This document shows, piece by piece, positions 1-17,757 of a DNA stretch of 21,000 nucleotides (position 1 is its first letter; every line of letters starts with the position of its first letter). Location: assembly GCF_964340395.1 (NCBI RefSeq), contig NC_135565.1, positions 7,968,242-7,989,241 on the forward strand. Direction: 5' to 3'. Under the pieces are notes generated by a model. That model did no database searches and had not been told where the DNA came from. It saw only the letters and a program-made list of their open reading frames with translations. Source of the stretch: Glandiceps talaboti (Eukaryota; Hemichordata; Enteropneusta; Spengelidae). The translations under genes and the position numbers were made by a program.

Positions 1-42
1 AATCAACAAAAACAACCTGTTTGATCAACAGTGTGCACATTT

Positions 43-52
43 CCTTATATGG
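43..52 (+). promoter_or_regulatory. CArG box (SRF site) CCTTATATGG
   Basis: Perfect CC(A/T)6GG match. CArG boxes bind serum response factor and are the classic control element of animal actin genes, found both in promoters and in first introns. A second perfect box lies 61 bp downstream, which makes chance less likely. Confidence 0.6.
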
Positions 53-112
53 TAAGCGGGGGAACCAGTGAGGACAAAATGGTCAGTGCTTCACATGAGT
101 GATCAAATGAAG

Positions 113-122
113 CCATATAAGG
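113..122 (+). promoter_or_regulatory. CArG box (SRF site) CCATATAAGG
   Basis: Second perfect CC(A/T)6GG match, 70 bp from the first measured start to start. Paired CArG boxes are typical of actin regulatory regions. No TATA box or start site can be placed confidently here, so promoter and intronic enhancer remain equally possible. Confidence 0.6.
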
Positions 123-425
123 AAACGGCTTGGCCCTTCAATCTGTTATTTGTTCTCATAGACATCCGTGATTGTGTAACGACATTACAGTGAATGCAGA
201 ATACCTTTGTCAATATGTTTACCACCACTTGACTTTATCCTTCCCATGGGCTCACAAAAGGAGCGGACTCGGATGACTACCTTCTTTAGCTTTTCAGAGG
301 GTTGTCGCCCCAATCTGTCATTTCTTATTATAAATCAGTAACAGAGGCGATATCAATAGTTCAATGTAGAATAAAAAAATCGTCCATTTTTGTTTTCTTT
401 GGGCCTCAGACCCCCACCCCTTCTA

Positions 426-435
426 CCTAAATTGG
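426..435 (+). promoter_or_regulatory. CArG box candidate CCTAAATTGG
   Basis: Third CC(A/T)6GG match within 400 bp, isolated from the first two. It fits the consensus but is the weakest candidate of the three, because a single site can arise by chance in AT-rich DNA. Confidence 0.35.
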
Positions 436-619
436 TCAAAGTCGAAAATTGCTTTAGACATCACAAACAATTCAAAGTTTCAAATCAGTATGTCGTGTAT
501 GAATACAAAACCAGCAAGAAGTGAGGGAAAAATACTTCTTTTTTTGGCACTTTACTTTATTTTAGTGCCATGCATGCATTTACTACAGCGAACATTCTCA
601 ATTGATGACATTTTTGTTT

Positions 620-722
620 TAGAAATAGTTGTATTTAGGGGTACAAAACAGATCCATTAAAAGTAAAATCGTTTTAAATTTGTAGGATGAGAACAGAAAT
701 GGCTAGAAAAAAACCCACCCCA
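620..722 (+). repeat. Dispersed repeat, copy 1 (inverted partner at 17325-17427)
   Basis: Read on the + strand this shares with the reverse complement of 17325-17427 the blocks TTGTATTTAGGGGTACA, GAT-CCATT and TTTGTAGGATGAGAA, then a C-rich end, in the same order and spacing apart from small indels. It is probably a short interspersed or non-autonomous element; no ends or target duplication are clear. Confidence 0.5.
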
Positions 723-767
723 TCCCAAAGTAAAAGACTGGAATTAACACAAGTTCAGCATGTTTAG

Positions 768-3531
<2,764 letters not shown>

Positions 3532-3651
3532 ATATAAATCTGCTTGACTGTTAATATACAGAGACATTAAAACAGAGTAAAATCAAAACTAACATTGAAA
3601 CTGCTATATATCGTAATATACCAGACTCAACTTCTTAACGGTGTCGTCAAA

Positions 3652-3657
3652 AATAAA
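3652..3657 (+). terminator. Poly(A) signal of actin gene 1 (AATAAA)
   Basis: Canonical hexamer 121 bp after the stop codon. Its context, AAATAAAGAGC, closely resembles AAATAAAAGAGC at the end of gene 2, suggesting descent from a common 3' end. It implies a 3' UTR of about 140 nt. Confidence 0.75.
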
Positions 3658-3679
3658 GAGCGGGAATAAGTTGATGTTG

Positions 3680-5070
3680 ATAAGGAGTCATCTTGTCAAT
3701 CAAGTGAAACATTGCGCATCTAAAAGTACTTATTTAGATGACTATTGTGTACTCTAGCTGGAGGCACGACATGCAAGTTTTGTCGTTTGCAGCACACACT
3801 TCAAATACTCTATACTTCAAGCGCGCATGAGAGATCACGTGTCACTGATATTTCTTAGGTGGAAAAAGATCGAACTTGTACCTCTCAACAAACCAAGATA
3901 ACTATCAGCACTCTATAAACATCAAGACATTTGCTATTTGTGGGCATTCACACTAGCAACATCAATAATCAAAAGGCGACCTAATTCTTTTCAAGTTTCA
4001 TTTTGTAAAATTAGTGATATTTACAGCTTTTGTACACGCGCACTGCATTGGAGGAGCATACAGTGCTCAAGCTTGCCTCTACCTTTTACAATATAATCAG
4101 TCACGTGACACGACATAGCGAGCTATTCTAAACTTGAATTGAGCAAGTGTCGAAGGGGGAATATGTTTTGGTACTTTCTATAGAGATGTAAGAAATACAC
4201 AAAATATTAAAGAAATAAAAAAATTGTATAGGATTCCAGGTTTTGACTGTTTTTGTCTTATTTTTAAGAATGACCAGCAACTTTGCCAGTCGGTCTAGAA
4301 ATGTCACGTGGTACGACTTCACAGACCATCCATCATATCCATCCATTGAATTGTCATCAAGCTAGGAGGTTGCGCTAGAGCAATACCCTCTAACTGAATA
4401 TATTGATGATCGGGTTGTAAAGTTCAAAGTCGTCCTTATTTCTAATCGCAAAAGAAATGTTTGCAGTAACATGTCGATGTGACCAGCACCTTCTCTTCCA
4501 AGCTGTCTGTATATATCGTTCTTTTCAATTTCATCTTCTATATATATGTCCCAATACCAACGCTGGATCTCCCTATCAATGGACTGTACAATGGTGAGCC
4601 ACTCCGTTCAGTTCAGGGCCCATCCCCATATATACCAGTTATGCTTTGAAGATCCGAGTGATACAGATTTTGGATAAACATGTGTAATGTGCCACGTGAG
4701 AGCCAGTGTGGGGATGGGGTACTCAGGGGTATTGCAGTGTTTGCTGCTTGCAGTGTTTGCTGCACTTTCTCTCCTAGCGACACTCTTGCAATTACGACCA
4801 CAGAAAACACTGCAAACGCTCGTGTAGATACCCAAAACGCCACACTTGCACTTGTGCCACATCACGGGATCCTGTACATGACTATAATTGTATATTTGTA
4901 CTATAATATGGGCAAATGTAAAATCAAACACGTTTCTTAACTGGTCAATAAAACATGAATGATATTTAGTTAAAAACGTTGTCATTTGATATTATATTTT
5001 AAAACAAGCAGAGGACATGCTGCCGCAATGGTATGATGGCATTGTTGTTGGGATCGATCTTGTTGTCTAC
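3680..5070. other. Intergenic DNA between actin gene 1 and the actin relic
   Basis: No convincing gene is visible on either strand. Open frames near 4128-4346 and 4608-4985 lack splice context, family resemblance or consistent coding character. The stretch holds several CACGTG E-boxes (around 3838, 4104, 4304 and 4693), which may be chance, and one short tandem/inverted structure at 4732-4815. Confidence 0.5.
4732..4815. repeat. 16-bp perfect tandem duplication with inverted partner
   Basis: TTGCAGTGTTTGCTGC occurs twice back to back (4732-4747, 4748-4763). The core TTGCAGTGTTT reappears inverted as AAACACTGCAA at about 4805-4815. The flanks (a GGGGTAT side and an ATACCC side) continue the inverted symmetry imperfectly, so the whole may be a decayed foldback element. 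Confidence 0.5.
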
Positions 5071-5076
5071 GTCCAG

Positions 5077-5440
5077 CTGAGAGGGAAATTCTTAAGAACG
5101 CTATATTGTACATGTTATATACTGCACTACACTTTGAAAAAAAGCATACTTAAAACTGAACTTAATTAGCTGTAACGTTAACTAGAGTATACCCAACAAT
5201 ATATTCACTGAAAATTACTAAACTACAAATAGTTAAACATCATACATTTTAATTACAGGCCATAATTTATTCAGTACCAGGTTAAAATCGTTGTTGCGTT
5301 GGGAGCACTGATTTTTTTGGGGACGGACCCAAAATCAATTGCATAGGATTTTATTGAACAATATATGTACAGTACTGTTACAAAATACATTAACCCACAA
5401 CGTAATTCAATACTATTCTTTTGTACCCATGTGACTTGCC
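5077..5440 (+). pseudogene. Relic actin fragment: exon 4 start plus intron 4 sequence
   Basis: At 5073-5148 the sequence follows gene 1's exon 4 boundary and start: CAGCTGA-AGGGAAAT, then after a scrambled section the TATACTGCACTA-ACTT-GAA block, which still reads Tyr-Thr-Ala-Leu-His-Phe-Glu. From about 5150 to 5420 it then follows the second half of gene 1's intron 4 (about 2741-3000), for example around the TTGGGA-GCTGATTT and ACCCACA motifs. The rest of exon 4 and the first part of the intron are deleted; no exon 5 or earlier exons were found. Thr at the position of residue 220 matches gene 1 rather than gene 2, so the relic is a sister of gene 1. It is non-functional. Confidence 0.7.
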
Positions 5441-5648
5441 GATGAATAAGACATGAGTAAATTTATAGTTCCGAAATAAAGTAAATTTGACACAAGCAGT
5501 TTTTAAAACGATTGTGACGTTTCAATCTGACGACTATGAAATTTGATCACACAACAGTTTTACATTTTCATGATCGAGCGGAATAATAAATTGATGGTGT
5601 TTGAATTAGTAGTAGTTGTAGTCCCTATTCACGATATACCATTGTCTG

Positions 5649-5654
<6 letters not shown>

Positions 5655-5682
<28 letters not shown>

Positions 5683-5742
5683 ACTATTACGCTCTGCCAC
5701 TGCGGTATAGAGCACTGTCTTAGCAGATTGATACTCACTGAG

Positions 5743-5789
<47 letters not shown>
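5655..5789. repeat. Two (TA)n tracts around a tRNA-like D-arm sequence
   Basis: TA runs lie at 5655-5682 and 5744-5789. The 61 bp between them contain GCTC, a loop with CTGCGGTATA, then GAGC, followed by ACTGTCTTAGCAG. This resembles a tRNA D-arm and the start of an anticodon arm, as at the head of tRNA-derived SINEs. No B box is present, so the identification is weak. The TA runs themselves are certain. Confidence 0.5.
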
Positions 5790-5793
<4 letters not shown>

Positions 5794-5859
5794 AGTTCCT
5801 ATACGACGTGTGGAGATGATCGTAGTAATCGTAACGCGTCGTACATAGGAAACAGACTA
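5788..5859. repeat. 72-bp foldback with TA at both ends
   Basis: The left arm (5788-5808, beginning TAGTCTAGTTCCTAT) and right arm (5837-5859, ending ATAGGAAACAGACTA) are inverted complements with two mismatches and a 2-nt indel, around a 28-nt loop. TA at each outer end is what a Tc1/mariner-type target would leave. It could be a tiny non-autonomous element or just a hairpin next to the TA tract. Confidence 0.5.
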
Positions 5860-6017
5860 ACATATTTATTGCTTACTTGACTTAGTTTTTCTCCCAATAC
5901 TGCGATCCGTTCACTACTAATTTAGAACCAATGGGACTAGTGGTATTTTCATGGTCAGAGAGCAGTCGGTTTGGAATCTCTGTACTTTGCAGTGTCGAGC
6001 CTCGCCGCTGACGTTTA

Positions 6018-6075
6018 TTGTTTGTTTGTTTGTTTGTTTGTTTGTTTGTTTGTTTGTTTGTTTGTTTGTTTGTTT
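6018..6075. repeat. (TTTG)n microsatellite
   Basis: About 14 uninterrupted TTTG units. The apparent Cys/Leu/Phe/Val protein read through it is a by-product of the repeat. Confidence 0.95.
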
Positions 6076-6524
6076 ATGAATAGTTTAAACTTTAAGTTTA
6101 AGTTCCTGAGTAAGATGTATATCAAGCATGTGCCCCAGTCAACCCAGCTGTAATATTGGGGATCTTGCAGGATAGAAGTTGCAATGTGAATGATTTAATC
6201 TTATGCGCTTACAGTGGCTACAATGGCTTGACGATACTCGAAATCGGCACCAATTTGTGTAGAACTCTGGAATCTGATTGCATAAATACTAAGTGATAAG
6301 GGAGCCTTCACTATTTACAAGGGGGAGGGCCGGTGGAAATCACACATGGTCTGTTAAGAAACCCTTCCTCATTCTCAATTCGTAAAAAGTGACTTCGACC
6401 CTTCCCATTGTCCCATTTTCTAAAACATGACCCTCCCCATGACATTTGCATATACTGACCGATAATCAATATTCTCATTATATGTATACATACAAATTAA
6501 ATGATTTTGACTCTGTATTAGAAA

Positions 6525-7664
6525 GCAATATTTGTACATATACTACCATTGCAGGAGTTATATAGAAACGCCTGTGATCAGAACGAAAAAAGTCTACTTC
6601 TTATCTCTATCAAACTGACAAACATTGATATATAAAATAACACCGGGCCCCTCTGATGTAGGTTCATGCACATACATGTACTTGTCTATGGTTCACGCGA
6701 CTCTTTTATCAGTTTGTCTGTGTAAGTGAAAGTCTGCCATGTTGTAACATAACATTCGGGTGTAAGCTTATATAATACAACGTAATAGTCTTTCTGGTCC
6801 TAAAAATTAACTTTCACTGTTACAGTATAGATTATATGTTGAGTTTTGGGCGAAAAATCGCCAACACACATGACAATACAACACAACATATACACGTCAT
6901 TCAAATCTGCAATGAATACTTTACAACAGATGTGATCGTGGAGTTTGTATTTTAGCAACTCCGCTTGTGTACGGTCCTTTTCGAAATCTCTTGAACGGAT
7001 TTTGAATTCTAAACGACAGAAGTCATCTGAGTATTTCAGAAGAACCTGCGGGTCAATGCCACCCTAATAGAAAGGCAACCATACGCGTCGTCACGTGTGT
7101 CGACTGTTGGTTCTGACAGGATACTCGTCCTTCTGGCAGGTGCACACGTTTCACGAAACATCGTGACGGAGAAGGAAGTGCCGACTTACCCAGTATGCAA
7201 GCAGGACTAACAGCCTAAACAGCGGCCTACCAATTTATTAATTAATGTTTAGCTTTTTACAAATATTAATACAATGTTGATGATAATTTACAATATAGAG
7301 TGACTTTAATATTGAACCAAGGCTATTCGGACATCAAATATGATTTTCTCACTGCTATAACTCACTTTATCATGTATGTACCTTCAAACCAGTGATGATG
7401 ATGATGATGACAGTGATATCAGGAAACTGTTACAAGTGACCAGAGTATGCACAATATTGAAAGCACGTTAGATACTAACTATTTGTCACATCCACAGACT
7501 TTCAATTCTGTAACTATTTGTTGACGATCAAAAGTCTTCATTTAGGCTTTTCCATATTGAAATAGATGACCGCTAATTGAAGGTTTCATCATTACCGTAT
7601 TACAGAAAAGTCGGCTGATTGCATATTTAATATGACCTACATGTTGGTGTCAGATCACCGATTG
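6525..7664. repeat. Left arm of ~1.1-kb inverted repeat (partner 10819-11861)
   Basis: 6525-7293 matches the reverse complement of 11105-11861, and 7483-7664 matches the reverse complement of about 10897-11078. Shared blocks include CATATACTACCATTGCAGG, GTTGAGTTTTGGGCGAAA and the ATTAATTAATGTTTAGC region. By eye identity is high but not perfect. This arm has roughly 85 extra bases at about 6693-6777 and lacks roughly 90 bases present in the other arm. A C-rich extension at 6398-6440 also resembles the far end of the partner. Between the two blocks sits an 80-bp piece (7312-7391) in the opposite sense. No transposase is visible; this is probably an old non-autonomous element or segmental duplication. 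Confidence 0.85.
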
Positions 7665-7776
7665 CCTTTACCTTCAGTATTGCCATTATCAGTGTTACTC
7701 TAATCTGACTCACTATTACTACTTGCGTCAGTACATTTATCACAGTCCGTGTTCCCTATGACATCCAAAACTAAAC

Positions 7777-7777
<1 letters not shown>

Positions 7778-7815
<38 letters not shown>

Positions 7816-7837
7816 TATCATCATTATCATCATCATC

Positions 7838-7869
<32 letters not shown>

Positions 7870-7890
7870 CATCACCATCACCATCATCAC

Positions 7891-7931
<41 letters not shown>
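7778..7931. repeat. (ATC)n microsatellite
   Basis: About 50 ATC/ATT units with a few interruptions. The poly-Ser and poly-Met frames across it are repeat artefacts. Confidence 0.95.
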
Positions 7932-8180
7932 CTACTGCTGCTACCATCGCCATCATCGTTTTATAACAACATTCACGGACAGTGTGAGTGATAAGATGAG
8001 ATGGTACACTCAACAAAATGCATCGTTTTATTAAACAATTTCTTACAATATGTGTATTTTTATTTTTGTATTTTGGCATGTAAAGTACTCGTTGAGTGCT
8101 TATCTCACGTTTACATTTCAAAACACACAAAATAAATTGACAATAATTGAATATTCAATTTGGTCACAAAACTACGGATT

Positions 8181-8287
8181 GTAAAATGTGACCCTCCCCC
8201 AAATATTGTAATGCAAAATATGACCCTCCCCTCCCCTAAGAACAGGTTTTGTAAAATGTGACCCCCCCCCGGATTCCCCCCCCCCTG
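8181..8287. repeat. C-rich degenerate repeat (GTAAAATGTGACCC...)
   Basis: GTAAAATGTGACCC occurs at 8181 and 8251, with a related ATGACCCTCCCC between them, ending in long C runs. The same motif type appears at 6398-6440 and, inverted, at 11862-11906, the outer ends of the inverted-repeat arms. It may be a third, heavily truncated member of that family. Confidence 0.5.
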
Positions 8288-8485
8288 TAAATACTGAATG
8301 CTCCCTAAAACCACGTTGTGCCACTATAGGTCCATGCCATGGGTAATAATTACAAATTGCCTTCAGCACAGTATAAACACAAACGTTATTTCTCGACAAA
8401 AAAATGACATGTCAAATAAATGATACGTGAAAGTGTAGACTCAAAATGAAAATGTATAGTACTAGAGGGAATGAAAAGTTAAAAA

Positions 8486-8815
8486 GCTATTGAGAGTTTG
8501 GGAAGAGGAGGAAAAGTAAGAGGAGAGATGGGAAGAAGGAGGAGCTATTGAGAGTTTGGGAAGAGGGGGAAAAGTAAGAGGAGAGATGGGAAGAAGGAGG
8601 AGCGAGGGCTGTGAGATCGATGAGGGTGAGAATGAGGGGGTGGTGGTGGTGGTGGTGGTGGTGGGAGGGGGACAGGGGGATGAGGACAGGTGGGAGGAAA
8701 GAGCATGAGGAGAGTGGGAATGAGGAGTTGGTGTGGGAAAGAGGTGGAGTAGCGAAAAGAGGGGGCAGGGTCTGGAGGAGTAAGAAAGGACATCAAAATT
8801 CTGAAATGGACGGAT
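8486..8815. repeat. Purine-rich block with a 58-bp tandem repeat
   Basis: A 58-bp unit is repeated at 8486-8543 and 8544-8601 with one A/G difference. It is followed by a long G/A-rich stretch including a (TGG)n run at 8639-8664. The + strand is almost all purine for about 300 bp. Open frames here are compositional artefacts. Confidence 0.85.
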
Positions 8816-8912
8816 AGGAAGGCTAGGTAATACACAGACATACTTTGTAGTACTAGTACTGGGGTTGAATGAATAGAAAGTAATCAGAACCCTCCAGTCA
8901 AAGATAACTATC

Positions 8913-8940
8913 TGACCTTAAGTTGACCTTATGTTGACCT
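8913..8940 (-). promoter_or_regulatory. Triple DR5 nuclear-receptor half-sites (RARE-like)
   Basis: TGACCT occurs at 8913-8918, 8924-8929 and 8935-8940, each separated by exactly 5 bp. On the - strand this is AGGTCA-N5-AGGTCA-N5-AGGTCA, and DR5 is the classic spacing for RAR/RXR heterodimers. It lies about 860 bp upstream of the gene 2 CArG box. The 11-bp periodicity could also be a simple tandem duplication that happens to make the motif. Confidence 0.45.
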
Positions 8941-9800
8941 GATCAGAGACATAATAACTGTGACTCACCAGTCAACAGCTGATAGACACACTGCGCTCAT
9001 TCACCAATTCAACTCCTTTTCAATAGTTCAAATGGGGTTATTTAAATGGATGACCTGAAAACACATTACCGGTATGTTTTACAACGGACTCGTTTTAAAC
9101 ATTCCGAAGTGTAACCTCGGTATAAAAATATTTTTGCTGGTATAAACACCCGGGTATGTTGTTTGTCATAATTTTATACGATATATATATTATTTGCATA
9201 TTGGATACAGGTCACTATACAAGCAATTGCAACCCGTCAAGCCGAGGCATCAACACAGTGCATCAACACGGTTTACTTTGCTTTGTATTTAGAGGGCCAG
9301 GCCAAACCAAAGTGAATGAATGTATGAAATTGTTGAAAAAAATTAATGTAAAGAAATGCAATTGTTTTGTTGCAAGTTTTGGATTAAATCAATTGGTCTC
9401 TTGTATTACAAGGAGTGTCTGCGTGTGGAATTGAATACAAGGCGTGCGTGCGTTGCAAGTCGTTGAACCCCATATTACCGCACCATTCTACCTGAGCGCT
9501 CAGACTCAGGCCTTTTACGGGTATCAACACGTGTTGTTTATAACCAGTTCCTTTGCCCAATTCACCTCACCCCTCCATAGGGGTTTGAAGTTATTCTTTG
9601 ATGGATCCAATTTTACCCTAGAGAACGCGGTTTTAAGTCAAGCGTTTGGAACACTATCGAACAGGTGGTCGTTGCTTTTGTCTTTAGTGTAACACCGCAG
9701 CACATCTACAGAGTATCGATCAAATACCGTGACTCGCCCTAAACCTAGCTACTCACCCCTATCAATGAATGGTCACTACCTGGACTGGAATATTTCAAGT
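8941..9800 (+). other. Upstream flank of actin gene 2
   Basis: No convincing gene. Two open frames (9156-9434 and 9444-9692) have no recognisable domain or coding context. A TATA-like TATAAAAATA lies at 9121 but far from the likely start site. The region probably carries distal control sequence for gene 2. Confidence 0.5.
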
Positions 9801-9810
9801 CCATATATGG
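9801..9810 (+). promoter_or_regulatory. CArG box of actin gene 2 promoter (CCATATATGG)
   Basis: Perfect SRF consensus, about 90 bp upstream of the splice donor of a non-coding first exon. A weak TATA-like GATATA at about 9832 would place the start site near 9860. This is the expected layout of an animal actin promoter. Confidence 0.7.
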
Positions 9811-9859
9811 TTAAATTTTCGTTTCCGATTGTGATATAGGAGATCGTGTAAGCTGTAGA

Positions 9860-15209
<5,350 letters not shown>

Positions 15210-15359
15210 ACTTAAGCGGTTCCTCGCTGAACATTGCTGAGTGAAAGCAGTTAATACACTGTAGTAAACTGGACAAAATGCTTGAAACAGCGCTAGTACT
15301 GTAGAATCTACACTAGATGACGATATGCAAAATTTGTGATTACATCATCAAAGTTGTGA

Positions 15360-15390
15360 TGATGTCGTCATCAAAGTTGTGACGACATCA
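15360..15390 (+). other. 3' UTR stem-loop of actin gene 2
   Basis: TGATGTCGTCA (15360-15370) and TGACGACATCA (15380-15390) are perfect 11-bp inverted repeats around the loop TCAAAGTTG. The structure ends 5 nt before the poly(A) signal. It lies in a locally duplicated stretch in which ATCAAAGTTGTGA occurs twice. Confidence 0.7.
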
Positions 15391-15395
15391 CCGCA

Positions 15396-15401
15396 AATAA
15401 A
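15396..15401 (+). terminator. Poly(A) signal of actin gene 2 (AATAAA)
   Basis: Canonical hexamer 187 bp after the stop codon and directly downstream of the 3' UTR stem-loop. The context resembles that of gene 1's signal. Confidence 0.75.
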
Positions 15402-15419
15402 AGAGCCCAGAATATTGTC

Positions 15420-16500
<1,081 letters not shown>

Positions 16501-16531
16501 TAATTATTTCAGAATCACTCTCAGTATCGGT

Positions 16532-16537
16532 TTTATT
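16532..16537 (-). terminator. Poly(A) signal of the small - strand gene (AATAAA)
   Basis: On the - strand AATAAA occurs about 142 nt after the exon 3 stop codon at 16681-16679. It is the first canonical signal I see downstream and gives a plausible gene end. Confidence 0.45.
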
Positions 16538-16678
16538 TTCATCTCAAAATAATGTAAAGTGAGTACAAACAACTACTATGTGCCAAAAGCAAAGCGTTCA
16601 AAGTGAAAAGTAATGAAAGGTAATGTGTGTAGTTAATGTCGCACGGAAAATCGTAAAAAGGTTCATACCAGAGCTCTC

Positions 16679-16751
16679 TTAATAATCAGAATTATCTTCA
16701 TAATATGTTGTAGGCTCCATGTCAATATTGATTCGTCGCAGAGGATTAATT
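16679..16751 (-). CDS. Candidate last coding exon of the small - strand gene
   Basis: The - strand reads TTTCTCCACAG|A, a good acceptor, then an open frame of 23 codons and TAA encoding INPLRRINIDMEPTTYYEDN followed by SDY. The frame continues that of exon 2 only if exon 2 is cut at the weaker donor (last base 16995). With the strong donor this exon is 3' UTR. The acidic, tyrosine-rich tail is unrecognised. Confidence 0.4.
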
Positions 16752-16987
16752 CTGTGGAGAAATAATACAGATGTTCTTGAATTTATGCAATCTCGTTTCT
16801 TTTAGAGTTAAGGAAAATAAACTATAAATCTTTAAAAAAGAAAAAGAAAAAAAAAGCGGGGGGCTAGAACGACTATTTGTAAAATGAGTCACCATGCACG
16901 ATAATGATGCAATTTGACCGACAAGGTCGCCTTTTTGACATATAAATGAACCATGGGAAAATTTCGAAGAGGCGTATATGCACTTAC

Positions 16988-17208
16988 CTTCTACTTGCAT
17001 TTGCATTTTTCCAATTCGATTACACGTTCTTTCAACAGTTTAAGTTGCTTTGTAAAGAAGGCTCCAGCAGCTCTTTCTTGCTCTAATGGTTTCTTCTTTG
17101 GCTCTGCTGTGTCCTTAGCTGCATCAGCTGTGATCAGCAGGGCTGATAGTGCTATGGTTATCAATAAGACAGTCGTAAACTTCATGTTGACTGAGTTTGT
17201 TGAAACGT
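16988..17208 (-). CDS. Small hydrophobic-segment protein, central exon
   Basis: This is an unrecognised gene. The - strand acceptor is TTTTTTTCCTAATGCCAG|ACG. The frame contains an internal MKFTTVLLITIALSALLITA, which looks like a signal peptide or single membrane anchor, then a Lys/Glu-rich stretch with leucine/valine spacing suggestive of a short helix and a CKCK motif. A TAG follows at 16993-16991. Translation could begin at this Met (ATG 17185), giving a 64-residue secreted peptide. Alternatively it continues from exon 1 (18846 end, phase 1; the joined codon is Asp), giving 107 residues with the hydrophobic segment internal. Two donors compete: GCAA|GTAGAA removes the stop, while AAG|GTAAGTG seven nt later keeps it. 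The exon lies between a 1.6-kb upstream and a 0.24-kb downstream intron. Confidence 0.55.
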
Positions 17209-17324
17209 CTGGCATTAGGAAAAAAAAGATGAAATATAATAATAAACTTTGAGAACTAGAAATTTAACCAACATTGATAGACTAGTAGTTCAATATATAG
17301 GATAACAAAACTAAAATCGATTAG

Positions 17325-17427
17325 TGGGGGAGGGGGGGGGGAGGTTGAACCATATTATTTCTCATCCTACAAAAAATAATGTTGTTTCAATGGAATCTGT
17401 ACCCCTAAATACAAATATTACTAAAAT
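17325..17427 (-). repeat. Dispersed repeat, copy 2 (inverted partner at 620-722)
   Basis: The reverse complement follows 620-722 through TTGTATTTAGGGGTACA and TTTGTAGGATGAGAA into a long C run. It lies in the intron of the small - strand gene. Confidence 0.5.
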
Positions 17428-17510
17428 GCAGTCAGATAGAAACTATGGAAAAATTTTCGCCAAAATACATTAAAGTGCATGTGACTTTTAAAGAGCTATT
17501 TTTCTTCTCT

Positions 17511-17757
17511 ACTGGCTTTGTATTCATAGCAGCACTACATACTACTACATACTACTACATACTGGCTTTGTATTCATATCACTACATACTACGACATACT
17601 GGCTTTGTATTCATATCACTACATACTACTACATACTGGCTTTGTATTCATATCACTACATACTACTACATACTGGCTTTGTATTCATATCACTACATAC
17701 TACTACATACTGGCTTTGTATTCATAGCAGCACTACATACTACTATATACTGATTTG
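17511..17757. repeat. 37-bp minisatellite, about six units
   Basis: Units beginning ACTGGCTTTGTATTCATA start at 17511, 17561, 17598, 17635, 17672 and 17709. Inner units continue TCACTACATACTAC; the first and last carry GCAGCAC instead. There are no spacers of unrelated sequence, so it is not a CRISPR array. It lies in the intron of the small - strand gene. Confidence 0.9.

Noticed and set aside
3800-4700. Cluster of CACGTG E-boxes
   Set aside because: Several copies, but the hexamer also occurs elsewhere in the window and no promoter layout accompanies it.
4608-4985. Overlapping open frames of 76-125 codons on both strands
   Set aside because: Openness on both strands comes from the local duplicated and inverted sequence; no family resemblance.
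9156-9692. Two consecutive open frames upstream of actin gene 2
   Set aside because: No domain, no splice or promoter context, and composition like the surrounding non-coding DNA.
17511-17757. Regular ~37-bp repeats resembling a CRISPR array
   Set aside because: Units abut with no unique spacers and the context is animal intron DNA; it is a minisatellite.
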